In this document: piece after piece, positions 47,442 to 58,796 of the stretch | Numbering within the stretch: position 1 is the first letter of the stretch | How the letters are laid out: the number at the start of each line of letters is the position of its first letter | Source: Tricholomella constricta | Lineage: Eukaryota; Basidiomycota; Agaricomycetes; Agaricales; Lyophyllaceae | Direction: 5' to 3' | Assembly (NCBI GenBank): GCA_013368375.1 | Contig: JAACJP010000024.1 | Coordinates: 62,001 to 126,000 of the forward strand | Length of the DNA stretch: 64,000 bases | Program-made: the position numbers and the translations under genes | The notes under the pieces: generated by a model | The model's database searches: none | What the model was told of the DNA's origin: nothing | Seen by the model: the letters and a program-made list of their open reading frames with translations, nothing else

Positions 47442-49508
47442 TTACAGTTTCCGAACGAGGAGGGGAAGCGAGCTGGGCCCCTGCCCTTTGATACGAGGCC
47501 GAATAACGAAGCTCTGGAACGCCTCGATCTCATAGGGACACGAAAATGCGAACTGGCGAAGAAGAGTGACAGTGAGGGCCTGAGGGACAGGAGCATGAGC
47601 ATAATCTATGGCATTGGAGCGCCAAGCGACACATACTTTGATTTCCGTCAGCGCGAAAGCTTTTCCGATGCATGAGCGTGGACTGCATAGACGAGTCAGA
47701 TTGACATGGTTAAGATTAGATTTGAGAAAGCGCGCACCCCTCGCTGAAGGCCAGGAGCTCGCGTCCGCCACATATTCCTGCTTCTTTGCGTTCGATCCAC
47801 CGCTGGGGCCGGAACTCGTGAGCGTCAGGTCCCCATACCTCTGGGTCGGTTTGAATGACATTGAGTGGGATCGCGATGATGGTGCCTTTGGGGATTACAA
47901 GGTGCATCTCGGAAGTGCCGAAGAGCGGTTCGGAGAGAGGGACGGTGATGGTGTCGGCGGCCTAGGTAAGGTGGTTGTTATGTTAGGGAGAAGAAGCACG
48001 TATGACAAATGGGAGGTTGCTACCTCGTGATGATTTTCAAGAATCGCGGGGTGTAAGCGTAATGTTTCTTTGAGCAGTGCATCAAGCAAAGGGTATTTGT
48101 TATTGAGCTCATCGAATGATGCGTCCCTGACAGTGGAAATTTCTTCCCGGAGCTCCGATTGTAGCTTAGGATTTTGCGAGAGCTCATACAAGACCCACTT
48201 GGTATGTGGTGCGTCAGCATGTTTCGTTCGAAGCGAATATTCAGCAAGCTTACAACTACCATGGCAGAGACGGTCTCGTAGCCGGCTGAAATCGTGGTGC
48301 GCATCTGAGAAACAATTTCTTCCTCGTTCATACGTTGTCCTGATGCCTGGTCTGCCTTCACTGTAGGGAAATGCCATTAGTATCCAGGCATGCGCCACAA
48401 ATTGGGGTACGACATACACATGAGAGCCATCAAGGTCCTGTCTTCGCAATCGCCAGCGATTTTGGCATCTTTCCACATTTTGGAAGCGATCTCTCCAAGC
48501 TCCTGCTTTGTACGTCGAATCATTTCACCTTTCTTTCCAATGGATAGGATGGAGGGGAAGATCCAGAAGAGTGCACGCATGTAAAAGGACGATAACTTGT
48601 TCTCGTTATTCGTCAGTCCGTCCAGTGTTTCCGCTAGAGCATGGGGCTCGCCGGAAAGACAATTGAAATCAAACGAAAATGCGGCGCGTCCTATGGTGTC
48701 GAGCCTAATGACTTCATCAGATTCTTGTTTTGATCTTCCAATAAACCATACAAACGCAAAACGTCCAGCCCAGTTGGTGACCTCAATCTCGATCTCGTCA
48801 GCGTGGCTTTCGTCGAGCAACTTCGTCCATTGCGACGCAAGCTTCGAAGACGTCTCGTAGAAAATGTGCGTTAGGTTTCTCACTGATTGCTGACTAGAAT
48901 AGAAAAGGTCGGAAGTTGACAGGGAGGCTGACAAGGAAGAGTTCACAATACCTAAGAGCGGGAGCCAGTGATCGCCTTTGTTTCTCATGGGCTGCCTTAC
49001 CTAAATTTGTTATCAGGGTCTTTCAAGGAAGGAATTACATTAAACCTGTGCGCTTACCTTCGACCCAGAGAATACCTTCGCCAAGGGTTGCTTTGAACCA
49101 CTCACGAACGCCGTTGGGTTTGGGAAAACTATATATACCTTCTCTGATAACAAATGATATCGCTCGTGGGTCCGTGATGGATATGATCTGGTGCTAGATG
49201 TGTCAAGTTATTAGCGATTGCGATTGTCGAGTGGATAGAGGGAGGGGGGTCATGGCATCACCTACACCGAAGGCACCCGTGAATTTGACGACCTTTCCGA
49301 ACTCCTTATGCCATCTAAGATATGGTGAACCGGGAAGACTGTGGTAAAGCAGCCACTCTTCACCCCACAGAAAAGACGATGGTCGCGGTCCAGGGATATG
49401 GTTCAATGCGAGACGAATCTTGATAAGATGGAGGATGAATTTGAGCACAGAGATCAAGATGAAACCTATGCAAATTATCGCAACGTTCGAAGCCAGATTC
49501 CCGAGCAT
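47442..49508 (-). CDS. cytochrome P450 monooxygenase (family not assigned)
   Basis: Starts at 49508 (MLGNLASNVAIICIGFILIS), an ER membrane anchor, then IRLALNHIPGPRPSSFLWGE (proline hinge), LRWHKEFGKVVKFTGAFG and RRSLAPAL. The I-helix is SQMRTTISAGYETVSAMVVW (AGxET type); ExxR is LLKETLRLHP; the PERF region is FRPQRW; the heme loop FSEGPRSCIGKAFALTE is split by an intron at about 47714-47752. The C-terminus reads PLLVRKL at 47442. About ten introns of 50-70 nt are needed. Length is about 530 residues. The family is one of the many basidiomycete-specific P450s; the substrate cannot be inferred. It is tail-to-tail with CYP61 but unrelated to sterol synthesis as far as the sequence shows. Confidence 0.9.
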
Positions 49509-50899
49509 TGTTCTCTACCACCGGGTGGGAGGCGAACCTTTTTGACTGTAAGCATAGGAGAGCTGGGCCTTTTATACATTTCTGTGGGTCCGCCGGCCTC
49601 GATCACAACAGACTACCTGTGATGCATTTGAATGAAAAAGGACCAAGACTATAATGGGTATCATGATACATCAATCGCAGAACAGGCTTCTTGCTCATGA
49701 AGCCTAAGTCCAACGGCTCGACTCCTTCTAAAGGGTATGCCAAATATCGAGATCCATCTAGGAAGGCATATGGGTACCTGAGAGGCCGGATAATACACAA
49801 TCTTGGCCTTGCCTGGTAAGTCGAAGAATGTATGTCGGCCATGCGGACGGGAAGGATTTCGATGCACACACCGTACAGTACTGCGGTCTTGCTTTAGACT
49901 AGCAGGGCGATGGACAAGCCTGTGTTAGATTGTTGGTCGTGCGCATCAATAAACCTCATGTGAAATATGCGAACAGAAGATCATTACTTCAAAGGGCTTT
50001 GCTTCAAGTATATCGACCCCTTTGACATGGGAAGTGCGATATTCAAGGATAGAGCAAGGCAAATAGACCACCGACGTCTGGTACGAGTAACACGGAGCGT
50101 AAATGCCGACACAGGTATCGGCCGGCAACTCTTAATTGGCGGACAGGGCGATGCTGGGAGGCCTCTGACGTACTATGGCCCGGAGGGTTCTTGTGGTATC
50201 CGAGCTTTTAGGATTCTAGCAGAGCTTCGCGGGTCAGTCAAAACGACACTCTACCAGCGTACCTTATAGTTCTTCCCTCGGTCGATTGATCGCAACGATC
50301 CCGTATAGTCCAGGCTCAGTGATGACCGATTTTGCCGATAGGCAGAGGCAGATATCAGAAGAATGGGTGGAGATAATGGCAGACCAAACGACCAGTCCTT
50401 TGAACGGAACTTCAGGACGACAGGCATTGTAATACAGTCATACTAGGACTCTTCGTCCAGTCATCAATCAGTAACTAGTTCGCCAGCATGCGTCAAGGAA
50501 GAAGAGCTGTTGCCAACAGGACGCGGCTGAAAATTGCGCGCATAGCATTGTGGTTTTATGGAGATCCCTGCTGCTCCCAGGCTTGTGTGTTGACCATAGA
50601 AGCCCGGCAAGTTGATCTCCTGAGAGAAGTCTTGTCGTGAACATGTGAAATAGACGGCGATCTGGCAAGACGAGGACACCGACGGTGCTCGACAAGTGCT
50701 CGACGGACACGATTAGCTGCACAAGCGGTTTCAGAGCTCAATTTGACAGTCAATTTGCTTTTTCTCTGCGGCGCAACCATCATGATTTATCACAAAACGG
50801 CCACGTGTCAGTGCACGGGTTGTTTGGTGTGTGCCAGCACAGTCCAATATCATCACTTCACCTCAAGCCAAGCAAATTTGGATGACATTCAGCCTTTGA
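49509..50899. other. 1.4-kb intergenic region, no confident gene
   Basis: Short frames on both strands (49603-49869 -, 49967-50269 +, 50464-50722 -) overlap each other and lack introns, motifs or a consistent frame. A faint coding look at 49620-49860 (-) may be the worn end of an old gene. The right end includes the promoter of the acetyl-CoA transporter. Confidence 0.45.
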
Positions 50900-53340
50900 A
50901 TGTCGGTACGCCGGAAAACAACCAAGAAGTCGAATAATACGGAGCGCGACCAACAAAACGCAGCAGCGGGCAAGGATATGAAACCGACTTCTATCTCCGG
51001 CAACTCAATGGCTGTTTCGTCGTCCCTCAATAGTATACATATTAATCCGCGTACGCCCAAGACTCCTCGTCTGGACAATGCTGAAGAAGGAGTTGAGCTC
51101 AGTCTACTGGGAGAGGAGGAACGAGAGCAAGCGGCGCGGTATTTAGATGAGGAGGAAGAAGAGGTCAGCCTCCTCAAAAGGCCTATAGGAGCCAAGGACA
51201 AGCGGAACATGGTGTTATTGTGTATACTGTGTAAGTGACTATACTCTGCGCGTAGTCCTGATCTGACCCTCAGTGTTTACCGAAAAGACCTTATTCAGGG
51301 AGTGCCAGTGCGTTCTAATATCTTGCATTATGGTTGTCATAGAATTCAAAGTGTTCTAATCATGTAGTTGGGTCTTGCTCTCGGTATGCACCTTCATTCT
51401 GGATTGTGGCGTTTTCTAATGCCCTTCACAGGTTCTGTTCCATTTCTTCTCAGAGAACACTTATCCTATTCCCAACTAGCGACATTCTCTCTCGCAAGTT
51501 ATCCCTATTCGCTCAAATTGTTATGGTCCCCTATAGTCGATTCCGTATACTTCACCTCTATTGGACGCCGGAAATCATGGATTTTACCTATGCAGTTTAT
51601 CGTCGGGAGTCTGATGTTATACATCTCCCTAAATGTCCAGAAGTTGCTTGACAATGTAAATAGCATGTCGCCATCTCATTTGTCTGTTCTGACATTATGT
51701 TTTATCTCAGCCGGCTGACAACATTGTAGAGCTCTCAACAGTGTTTACGTCCCTCGTTTTCTTTTCAGCCACCCAAGGTGCGTAAAACACGCCCATTCCA
51801 CCTATATATACTCATGTAGAACAATAGATATCGCCGTCGACGGTTCGTTGTTATAATCTGTGATCGGCGAACTTGACTCATGAAAATACAGGTTGGGCCC
51901 TCACCCTCCTCTCTCAGGACTGTCTCTCCTATGCGTCGACGTGTCAGACCATAGGTCTCAACACTGGATTCTTTGCTTCTTTCACAGTCTTTCTTGCCTT
52001 CAATAGTGAAGGATTTGCGTAAGTGCCGCTTCAATACAATTAGACCTCCACTTATTCTGGTAATCAGTGCGAAATGGGGTGTTCCGCATCTGACCTTGGC
52101 TGCTTATTTGAAGTTTTGGAGTATCGTCTGTTACTCGGTTACCCTCTGGCTTCTTATCTTCAAAAAAGAAGTATGTAATGTTGTTTTCTGCAGCGACGTC
52201 TATCAGTCTAATTTACATTTCAGGACAAAGAACCTGCCACTGAAGCAGATATGAGTATTAGAGCAGTGTACAAAACAATATGGACGATCTGCAAACTCCG
52301 ACGTATGATGCCGCATCTTTATCTAGAGCCCGTTTCGTAACCTTTTGCTTCACAGACGTTCAAATCCTCGTTTTGGTGCACCTCGTAGCGAAACTTGGTT
52401 TTGCAGCAAATGACGCTGTAACTGCACTAAAAATGGTGGAGAAGGGTTTCAAACGCGAGGACTTGGCCCTCGTTGTCCTTATAGATTTCCCATTCCAGAT
52501 CATGGGAGGATGGCTGGCAGCAAAATGGTCAAGAGGAGAGAAACCTCTTCGTCCTTGGTTATACGCATTTGTGCCACGTCTCTTCTTGGCCTTGGTCGCG
52601 ACTCTTATAGTCCTGTGGTTCCCGAAACCACCGATTTCCACTGGATTTTTTTTGTTCTTGATCTTCCACACGGTCGTCTCCTCCTTTGCATCGTAAGCCC
52701 AGCCTCACCCTGAGAAAGCTGTTACTAACGCGGATTTACAGAACTGTGCAATTCGTAGGCATTTCCGCCTTCCATACAAGGGTTTCCGATCCTCTCATCG
52801 GAGGAACATATATGACTGTGAGTTCAGCGCTTGGTAATCCTGATATATGGTTGGCCTTATCTTATCGTGTCTCGCAGCTCTTGAACACTTTCACCAACAT
52901 GGGTGGCACATGGCCCAAGTGGTTTGTGCTGAAAGGTACGCCTGAATATCTTCCAGTCAGGCACAACTCTGACGTTGAATCGTAGGCGTCGACTTTCTGA
53001 GCGACGCGACATGCCAGGTTGCTGACGACATCAGTCTCAAAGGTTCAAGATATTGTATTAAATGAGTGGCAGCATCTCACTTCCCCTCACAGCTACCGAG
53101 TGCGTTTCGGACCACGGGAAGGCGATGTGTAAAGATATTAACGGAGTTTGCATCACTCATCGGGATGGTTACTATTCGATGTCTGCGCTGTGTATGATTC
53201 TCGGAGTGGTGATCTTGGTCGCTTTGATAATTCCCAAAGCACGTAAACTACAAGGTGAGGATGGTCTTGAAAGTTTGAGACGGCTGCTCACGAGGCTCCT
53301 AGCTCTCCCTATATCGGTATGGCGGGTGAAGATGGAGTAG
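50900..53340 (+). CDS. acetyl-CoA transporter, SLC33A1/AT-1 family
   Basis: Major-facilitator-type transporter that moves acetyl-CoA into the ER lumen for protein acetylation in animals (Acatn family). The start at 50900 gives a charged Ser/Asn-rich N-terminus with EEEREQAARYLDEEEEEVSL, then RNMVLLCILYLIQGVPVGLA, GSVPFLLREHLSYSQLATFS, YPYSLKLLWSPIVDSVYF (the family signature), GRRKSWILPMQF, DIAVDGWALTLL, IGLNTGFFASFTVFLAFNS, LVLVHLVAKLGFAANDAVTA, IGGTYMTLLNTFTNMGGTWP and a last membrane segment YYSMSALCMILGVVILVALI. Ten or so introns, some inside short exons (51280-51450), are needed. It ends VWRVKME at 53340. The pattern of 12 membrane spans fits. Confidence 0.9.
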
Positions 53341-53780
53341 ATATGTGTAGCATACATGGTATGTAGGGCAACCGCGCGCGTGCCCCGGTGCCGTGGGTGC
53401 CGTCACGTGCGGGCCCCGCGCCTGAGCCTGGGCACCTGCCGGCGGTGACCCCGCCGGTTGCTGGCCATGTACTACCTGCCTGCTTGGGAATGGAGACCCT
53501 CGTTCGCCCTCGTTCGCGCTGGAACCCGTTCGTGTGAGGCCCCCCTGTGCTTGTGCTTGAGTGTGCTTGAGAAAATGTGGGCTCTCGGTGGTATCCTCCT
53601 TCGCCTGTTTTTTTTTTTTTTGGAACCCTTCTGGGCCCGTGCTCTCTGCTCTCTCCTCACCCGGCCTTTGTTCCTCTCTCTTCTGGCAGGAAACGCACCG
53701 TTTTTCACCTTTCTTCGAGACCTCCATGATCGGTGATTGGGGCTGCGCCTTCGTTGGCCTGCGCGATCGATCGAGGCTCA
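53341..53780. other. GC-rich junction segment upstream of the truncated retroelement
   Basis: Starting right after the acetyl-CoA transporter stop, the DNA becomes very GC-rich at about 53370-53470, has a short tandem repeat (CCCTCGTTCG twice near 53502-53521), then a run of about 12 T at 53610. Chromovirus pol homology begins only at about 53775 (WPRPTKVKELQSFLGFANFY). No 5' LTR with the TGTCACGACC start is present. On the minus strand a frame at 53299-53805 encodes a Lys/Glu/Pro/Gly-rich peptide with a C-x2-C pair. Its origin is unclear: it may be a recombination junction or a piece of a different element. Confidence 0.5.
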
Positions 53781-55933
53781 AGTGGCCTAGACCGACGAAG
53801 GTCAAGGAACTCCAATCTTTCCTAGGCTTTGCAAACTTCTATCGGCGGTTTATCGACAATTACTCGGGCATAACGAAGAGGTTAAATAAACTCACGCAAA
53901 AGGACACAATCTGGAAATGGGATTCCGAATGCGAAGGAGTCTTCGAGCTATTGAAGAAAGCATTCTCCTCCGCACCCATCCTACGACACTTCGATCCTCA
54001 ACTACCGGTGATACTAGAGTGCGATGCCTCCGACTTCGCCATAGCGGGGATCATCTCCCAATTTGACGAGACATCACAAGACTTACGTCCGGTCGCCTTC
54101 TACGCGAGAACTATGATAGACGCGGAGCTCAACTACGACATCTATGACAAGGAGCTCCTAGCAATCGTGGAAGCGTTTAAACAATGGAGGGCCTACCTAG
54201 AGGGATCTCCCCACCGCATTCAAGTGTACTCCGACCACAACAACCTACAGTACTTCTCCACGACCAAACAACTCAGTCGCAGACAAGCACGATGGTCGGA
54301 ATGCCTGGCGAACTTCGACTTCCAGATAAACTATCGACCCGGAAGACTGGGAGCGAAGCCAGATGCCCTTACGCGAAGAGCGGACGTGTATCCAAAGAAG
54401 GGTTTCGAGCAGGATCACAACTCCTTCAACAACCGCATCATCATACCCCCCGAACGATTGAACGCGGCCCTAATACTGAACGAGGAGCTCCTACTAAACA
54501 ATGTCCGGAACGCACCCCGAGACGATTTCTTCGAAAGGCATGCACCCAAACCCGGAGAAGAGACCTCCGCATTCTCCCTATCCGATGATCACAAACTACT
54601 CCTTCGCGACGGAAGAATCTATGTACCAGACCATTCCAGATTACGACTCGACATCCTACAGCAACACCACGATCACAAACTGCGCGGACATCCAGGGATC
54701 AGAAAGACCACACAACTCATCATGAGGACTTATTTCTGGCCCGGATTACGGAAGGAGGTCACTCGATACGTCCGAAGCTGTCATACCTGTAAAAGAGCGA
54801 AGGTCCCACGCCATAGCCCATACGGATTATTGAAACCACTCCAGATTGGGCGAAGGGCGTGGGCCTCCATATCCATGGACCACATCGTAGAATTACCGGA
54901 ATCGGATGGGTACGACGCCATACTGGTCGTAGTATGCCGCCTCACCAAGCAAGGCATCTTCATACCCTGTCACACAACGGACACAGCAAAGGAACTTGCT
55001 CAGCTATTCTTGGAACATGTCTTCTCCAAGCACGGACTGCCCGATGACATCATCTCCGACAGAGGCACCCTCTTCGTCTCCCGTTTCTGGAGCTCGCTAT
55101 GTAAAGCCCTGGACATCAAATCGAACCTTTCGACCGCGTATCACCCGGAGACCGACGGCCAGACGGAACGAGTAAATCAGACACTGGAACAATACCTCCG
55201 GATGTACGTGAACTATCTCCAGACCAACTGGCGAACACAGCTCCCTCTGGCGGAATTCACGTATAACAATACGACCCATTCGACCACGGGAGTTTCCCCT
55301 TTCTTTGCGAACAAGGGTTATCACCCCCGCTTGACAATCTCTATAAAAGATATACCGGCGAAAGAAGCCCAGGAGGTAGCCGTAGACCTCCGGACCCTCC
55401 AGGACTACCTCCGCAAAGAAATAGAGATCGCAAATGAAGCTTACAAACGATTTGCAGATAAGAAACGGGACCCTACACCAGACTGGGCCGTAGGAACGGA
55501 AGTATGGCTCGACTGCCGGAACATCAAAACGAAACGCCCCTCCAAAAAGCTGGACCACCGGAGACTGGGCCCCTTCAAAATCCTGCAGAAGATCTCCAGC
55601 CACGCGTATCGACTGGAACTACCTCCGACACTGAAAGGGATTCACAATGTCTTCCACGTCAAGTTGCTCGAGAAGCACGAGCACGAGAATTTCCCCGGAC
55701 GATCAAAACCACCTCCGCAGACGATCGAAGTCGAGGGCGAAGAACACTACGAAGTGGGACAGATCCTGGATTCCCGAACACGAGGGAAACACGTCCTCTA
55801 CTTGGTACGATGGGAAGGGTACGGCCCCGAAGACGATACCTGGGAACCAGCGGAAAATATAGAAGGAGCAAAGGACATGGCCCTTAAATTCCACCGACTA
55901 TTCCCAAGAAAACCACGGGACCCCACAATTTAA
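53561..55933 (+). CDS. truncated chromovirus pol: RNase H, integrase, chromodomain
   Basis: Open for 790 codons, but only from about 53775 is it pol-like; the first 70 codons are unrelated. It begins at the end of the RT thumb (PTKVKELQSFLGFANFYRRF). RNase H shows the acidic residues in LECDASDFAIAG, YDKELLAIVEAF, VYSDHNNLQYF and PDALTRR. The integrase zinc finger is H-x4-H then C-x2-C (LRGHPGIRKTT, CHTCKRAK). The DDE core has SMDHIVEL, IISDRGTLFVS and DGQTERVNQTL. A GPF/Y module (RRLGPFKILQKI) precedes a chromodomain (EVGQILDSR, LYLVRWEGYGPEDDTWEP). Chromodomains direct integration to marked chromatin in this clade. Catalytic residues are intact; reverse transcription is impossible without the missing RT. 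Confidence 0.9.
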   Translation: MCLRKCGLSVVSSFACFFFFWNPSGPVLSALSSPGLCSSLFWQETHRFSPFFETSMIGDWGCAFVGLRDRSRLKWPRPTKVKELQSFLGFANFYRRFIDNYSGITKRLNKLTQKDTIWKWDSECEGVFELLKKAFSSAPILRHFDPQLPVILECDASDFAIAGIISQFDETSQDLRPVAFYARTMIDAELNYDIYDKELLAIVEAFKQWRAYLEGSPHRIQVYSDHNNLQYFSTTKQLSRRQARWSECLANFDFQINYRPGRLGAKPDALTRRADVYPKKGFEQDHNSFNNRIIIPPERLNAALILNEELLLNNVRNAPRDDFFERHAPKPGEETSAFSLSDDHKLLLRDGRIYVPDHSRLRLDILQQHHDHKLRGHPGIRKTTQLIMRTYFWPGLRKEVTRYVRSCHTCKRAKVPRHSPYGLLKPLQIGRRAWASISMDHIVELPESDGYDAILVVVCRLTKQGIFIPCHTTDTAKELAQLFLEHVFSKHGLPDDIISDRGTLFVSRFWSSLCKALDIKSNLSTAYHPETDGQTERVNQTLEQYLRMYVNYLQTNWRTQLPLAEFTYNNTTHSTTGVSPFFANKGYHPRLTISIKDIPAKEAQEVAVDLRTLQDYLRKEIEIANEAYKRFADKKRDPTPDWAVGTEVWLDCRNIKTKRPSKKLDHRRLGPFKILQKISSHAYRLELPPTLKGIHNVFHVKLLEKHEHENFPGRSKPPPQTIEVEGEEHYEVGQILDSRTRGKHVLYLVRWEGYGPEDDTWEPAENIEGAKDMALKFHRLFPRKPRDPTI

Positions 55934-56150
55934 AAAGACACTCGACGAACACTCACGCACACCAACACATCACGAAAATTATGCAAATTTTCCCAAGACT
56001 AAACTCTACTATACGTATTCAACCACCAGCGCAACAATATCACACAAAGAAAAAATATCAAGAAAAAAAAGAAAAACAAACGAACGAACTCCGGACTGTA
56101 AATATTCAGCAAAAAATAAACGCAGGCCAAGACGCTGCAGAAGGGACCGA

Positions 56151-58131
56151 CTACTCGATGCGACGACGCTTAGAGGGACCCGCACTGGAAGAAGAACCGC
56201 CCTCACGATCACCCCCCACCTCCCCAACCAACCCTATCTCCAGGGGACGCATCGACGCAATGTCCTGCTCGTCGTCGGCGATCAACTGAGACTGAGATAC
56301 GAACTCCGCCAAGGCACCTTCGCGAGTAAGAGAAGGGCGATGAAGAGCAAGGAAATGCTCGAACGCGGGGAACGGCGACTCGGGATCAACGGGGGGGCGG
56401 AACAGCTCCAAGAGCGAGTGCCGCTCAAGAATCTTGTGGGCGCCATCGATGATACTTCGGACTGGCGACGCCTCCAACTCGACGAGGGCGCGACGCAAAG
56501 CACCATCCGCGATATACATATCGGACGCGAAGGCGGTACGCGCAAGGTCGAGGGCTACGAAAAAGTCTTAGAAACAAGAAGGAGAAAATGAAGGGAATCG
56601 AAACTCACCGTCAACGCGAGTACGGAGGTCCAAGGCGTGACCACGCCAATGATCCCTAACCTCCTGAAGGTGGACAACGTGCCCCTGCAAACCAGCAACC
56701 TCATCCTGAAGAACCGACACCTCCATCCGAAGATCCTCAACCTCCGCGTCACGATCGACGTCTACGACCTCCGAAGTCTGCGCCTGCAGATGAAGGAAAC
56801 GCTCACGTTCATCGGTGAAGTCGGCCAATACGCCACGAAGATGGGACTTGGCACGTTGACCCTCGACCCGGAGAAGCTCGACTTGAACAGAGAGGGCCTG
56901 CGCGCGCGCGACCTCCTGGTCATAGAGACGTTGAAGACGGAGGTACTCCTCAGACGAGGGAGGGGAGGGAACCGGAGCAGCAGGGGGGGTCGAAATCAAC
57001 ATGGCGGGGGGGGAAGAGGGCAAAACCGGTGAAGAAGAGCCTGAGGAGGATGACCCTTTTAAAAAGAGAGGCTCCGAAGGGCCGGCGATGGGGGAATCCG
57101 GAGACTCGGTGCGCACAATGGGCCCAGAACGACGAACGGGGACAAGCAAAACCGAACTATTGCGGGAGGAGGAGGGAGAAGGGCCAGGGATAGGCGAAGA
57201 GCGCACCTCCTGAACGGACAAGCGCGCACCCCTACGGCCAACAGGCACAGACTTTCGACCCTGGCCTCGCGTACCGCGAAAAAAGGCGCGAGGCGGGGGA
57301 GCACGAGGAGGAGGAACAACACCGGACCCTTCAGGGGATGTGGAAACAACAGGAAGAGGAGGGGGGAGCGGTAAACGCAAGGCGCGACGGATACTGGTAA
57401 AGGACATCGCAACGCCAGTGCGAGAGAAAGCAAAGCCTTCCGCACGAGAGCGCAACCACGCCAAGGGAATCCCCAACTGCCTAGCGGCCACTTCTAGGCC
57501 ATGCTCCAACGAAAGCGAACACAGGGAGTGCGCCGCACGGCAGTCGACACAGGGCAGGGTCCCGCGAAGACGGACCTCCTGAAATCGACAGGACAGCCGA
57601 CGCTCCCGACAACGATCACACTAACGAAGACCCCAAAATGGAATCAACAATCGATCGCAGAAAAAGGGCAACACTTACCGGTGCATGCGTCTCACACCAC
57701 GCCAAGGAAGGGGGAACCCGCACAGCGGTACGCAGGATCTCCGCCAACAGCTCATCCGTCAAAAGGGACCCCCAGGACAACGAAGTCGCCGCCGGACGTG
57801 ACACAGGATCGCTGGCCGGTTCGAACTCAACCTCTGGAGTGGAGGAACGAGGACGCCGGATCTGTCGAGATCGAACCGGCAGACGGATGACCAGCCGATG
57901 ATCGGGAATTGAGGGAGGTGCGGGAGAAGATTCGGGGACCGCCCCGACACTCCCATCGACAAGTGTGACGATCCCAGGAAGAGAGGACGTCGGGGAAACG
58001 GGTCGGGGTACGCCAAGGAACGCCACACGCGCCCGATCTTCGACGGACAGCTGCGCCAACTCGGAATCGCGCAAAATCGTGCTAGGGTCAACGGAGGCGG
58101 GGGCCGCGATATCGAGATTGAAGGACGACAT
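56151..58131 (-). CDS. antisense gene within the retroelement: Zn(II)2Cys6-like cluster plus coiled-coil protein
   Basis: Three exons, 58131-57679, 57620-56609 and 56554-56151, with GT-AG introns of 58 and 54 nt, give one open frame of 623 codons including the stop, without breaks. Exon 1 (MSSFNLDIAAPASVDPSTIL) is acidic and Pro/Ser-rich. The splice completes a cysteine array in exon 2: CDRCRERRLSC, 12 residues, CVDCRAAHSLC. The spacing C-x2-C-x6-C-x12-C-x2-C-x6-C is that of fungal binuclear zinc clusters. A Pro/Ser/Arg-rich linker follows (about 57370-56990), then a long heptad-like helix (about 56960-56620), a helical domain in exon 3 and a basic end PSKRRRIE that could be a nuclear signal. 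DNA binding is inferred only. It converges on pol, its stop 218 bases from the pol stop. Confidence 0.8.
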
Positions 58132-58353
58132 GAGCAGGACGAAGAGAAGATGGAGGAGGAACAAACAACCTAAGTTTTTTCTCTTTCGATCTCCGAGATC
58201 CTCAAAAACACCCACAAGGACCTACAACCGAGACCGACACGTGCCCCTCACGTGACCGCGCGCGACCCAGAAAGGAGAATAACCGCCACACTCCCCGTAT
58301 TCGAACATTTCTTTTTCTGCGTCTCAGTGGCTCGACGCTTGAGAAGGGGGTAA

Positions 58354-58699
58354 TGTCACGACCGCCCCTAAACTCGCAATCACTTACGCTTTCCCACGCA
58401 CGCCCACCGTATATATGATGGCACCACTTCTTTTCAGACTCCTTACCTCGATATTACCTATTGTTAAGACTAGTTCTCGATTCTCGTTCTCGTTTCTCTC
58501 TCTCTCTCTCAATCTATTTGGCTTCACACCCGTATCACTTGAGCTCGTTCGTTCGAATCAGCCCCGGTGAACACCTCCGTCAACGCTCACGACCTCCGAA
58601 TACTCCTTCGTAGGCCGTCTTCCTTGACGGACGTCAGGCCTGTCCGCTTCGGTGGTTCCAGAATAACTCTGTAACCGGCGTGCTACACAGGTCCTAACA
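58354..58699 (+). repeat. single LTR of the chromovirus
   Basis: Begins TGTCACGACCGCCCC directly after a purine-rich tract and ends at a CA, most likely CCTAACA at 58699; CTACACA at 58689 is an alternative end. It holds a TATA-like TATATATG near 58411, a (TC)n run near 58496-58510, and a TCGTTCGTTCG stretch. No partner LTR was found in the window, so target-site duplication cannot be checked; the five bases after it are GACTC. Confidence 0.7.
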
Positions 58700-58796
58700 G
58701 ACTCCTAGCATCACTATATGTGTCAACTGGGTGAGTCTTCATTCTCGTGGCTTTTTTCTTTCGACAATAGAATATCAATGTTCGCGTTGCACTTAG

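Larger units (their letters stand above)
53341..58699 (+). mobile_element. 5'-truncated Ty3/gypsy chromovirus (LTR retrotransposon) carrying an antisense gene
   Basis: Order on the plus strand: unexplained GC-rich junction, end of reverse transcriptase, RNase H, integrase and chromodomain (stop near 55933), a block holding a complete gene on the minus strand (56151-58131), a purine-rich tract GAGAAGGGGG at 58341-58350, and one LTR. Gag, protease and most of the reverse transcriptase are missing and no 5' LTR is seen, so it cannot move on its own. The left limit is not exact. The remaining pol frame and the antisense gene have no stop codons, so the truncation looks fairly recent. Confidence 0.8.

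Noticed and set aside
44836..49508. The two neighbouring P450 genes as a biosynthetic cluster
   Set aside because: One is the housekeeping CYP61; no terpene synthase, polyketide or peptide synthetase lies nearby.
53299..53805. Minus-strand frame of 168 codons with a C-x2-C pair, considered as a gag remnant
   Set aside because: Only one Cys pair, low-complexity Lys/Glu/Pro composition, and no capsid or zinc-knuckle pattern; kept only as part of the unexplained junction.
56637..57032. Plus-strand frames in the retroelement after pol, possible second retroelement ORF
   Set aside because: They are Arg/Gly/Asp-rich shadows of the minus-strand zinc-cluster gene, which has consistent splicing and domains.
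58540..58575. tRNA-like GTTCGTTCGAATC motif
   Set aside because: Only a B-box-like sequence in the LTR; no A box or cloverleaf around it.
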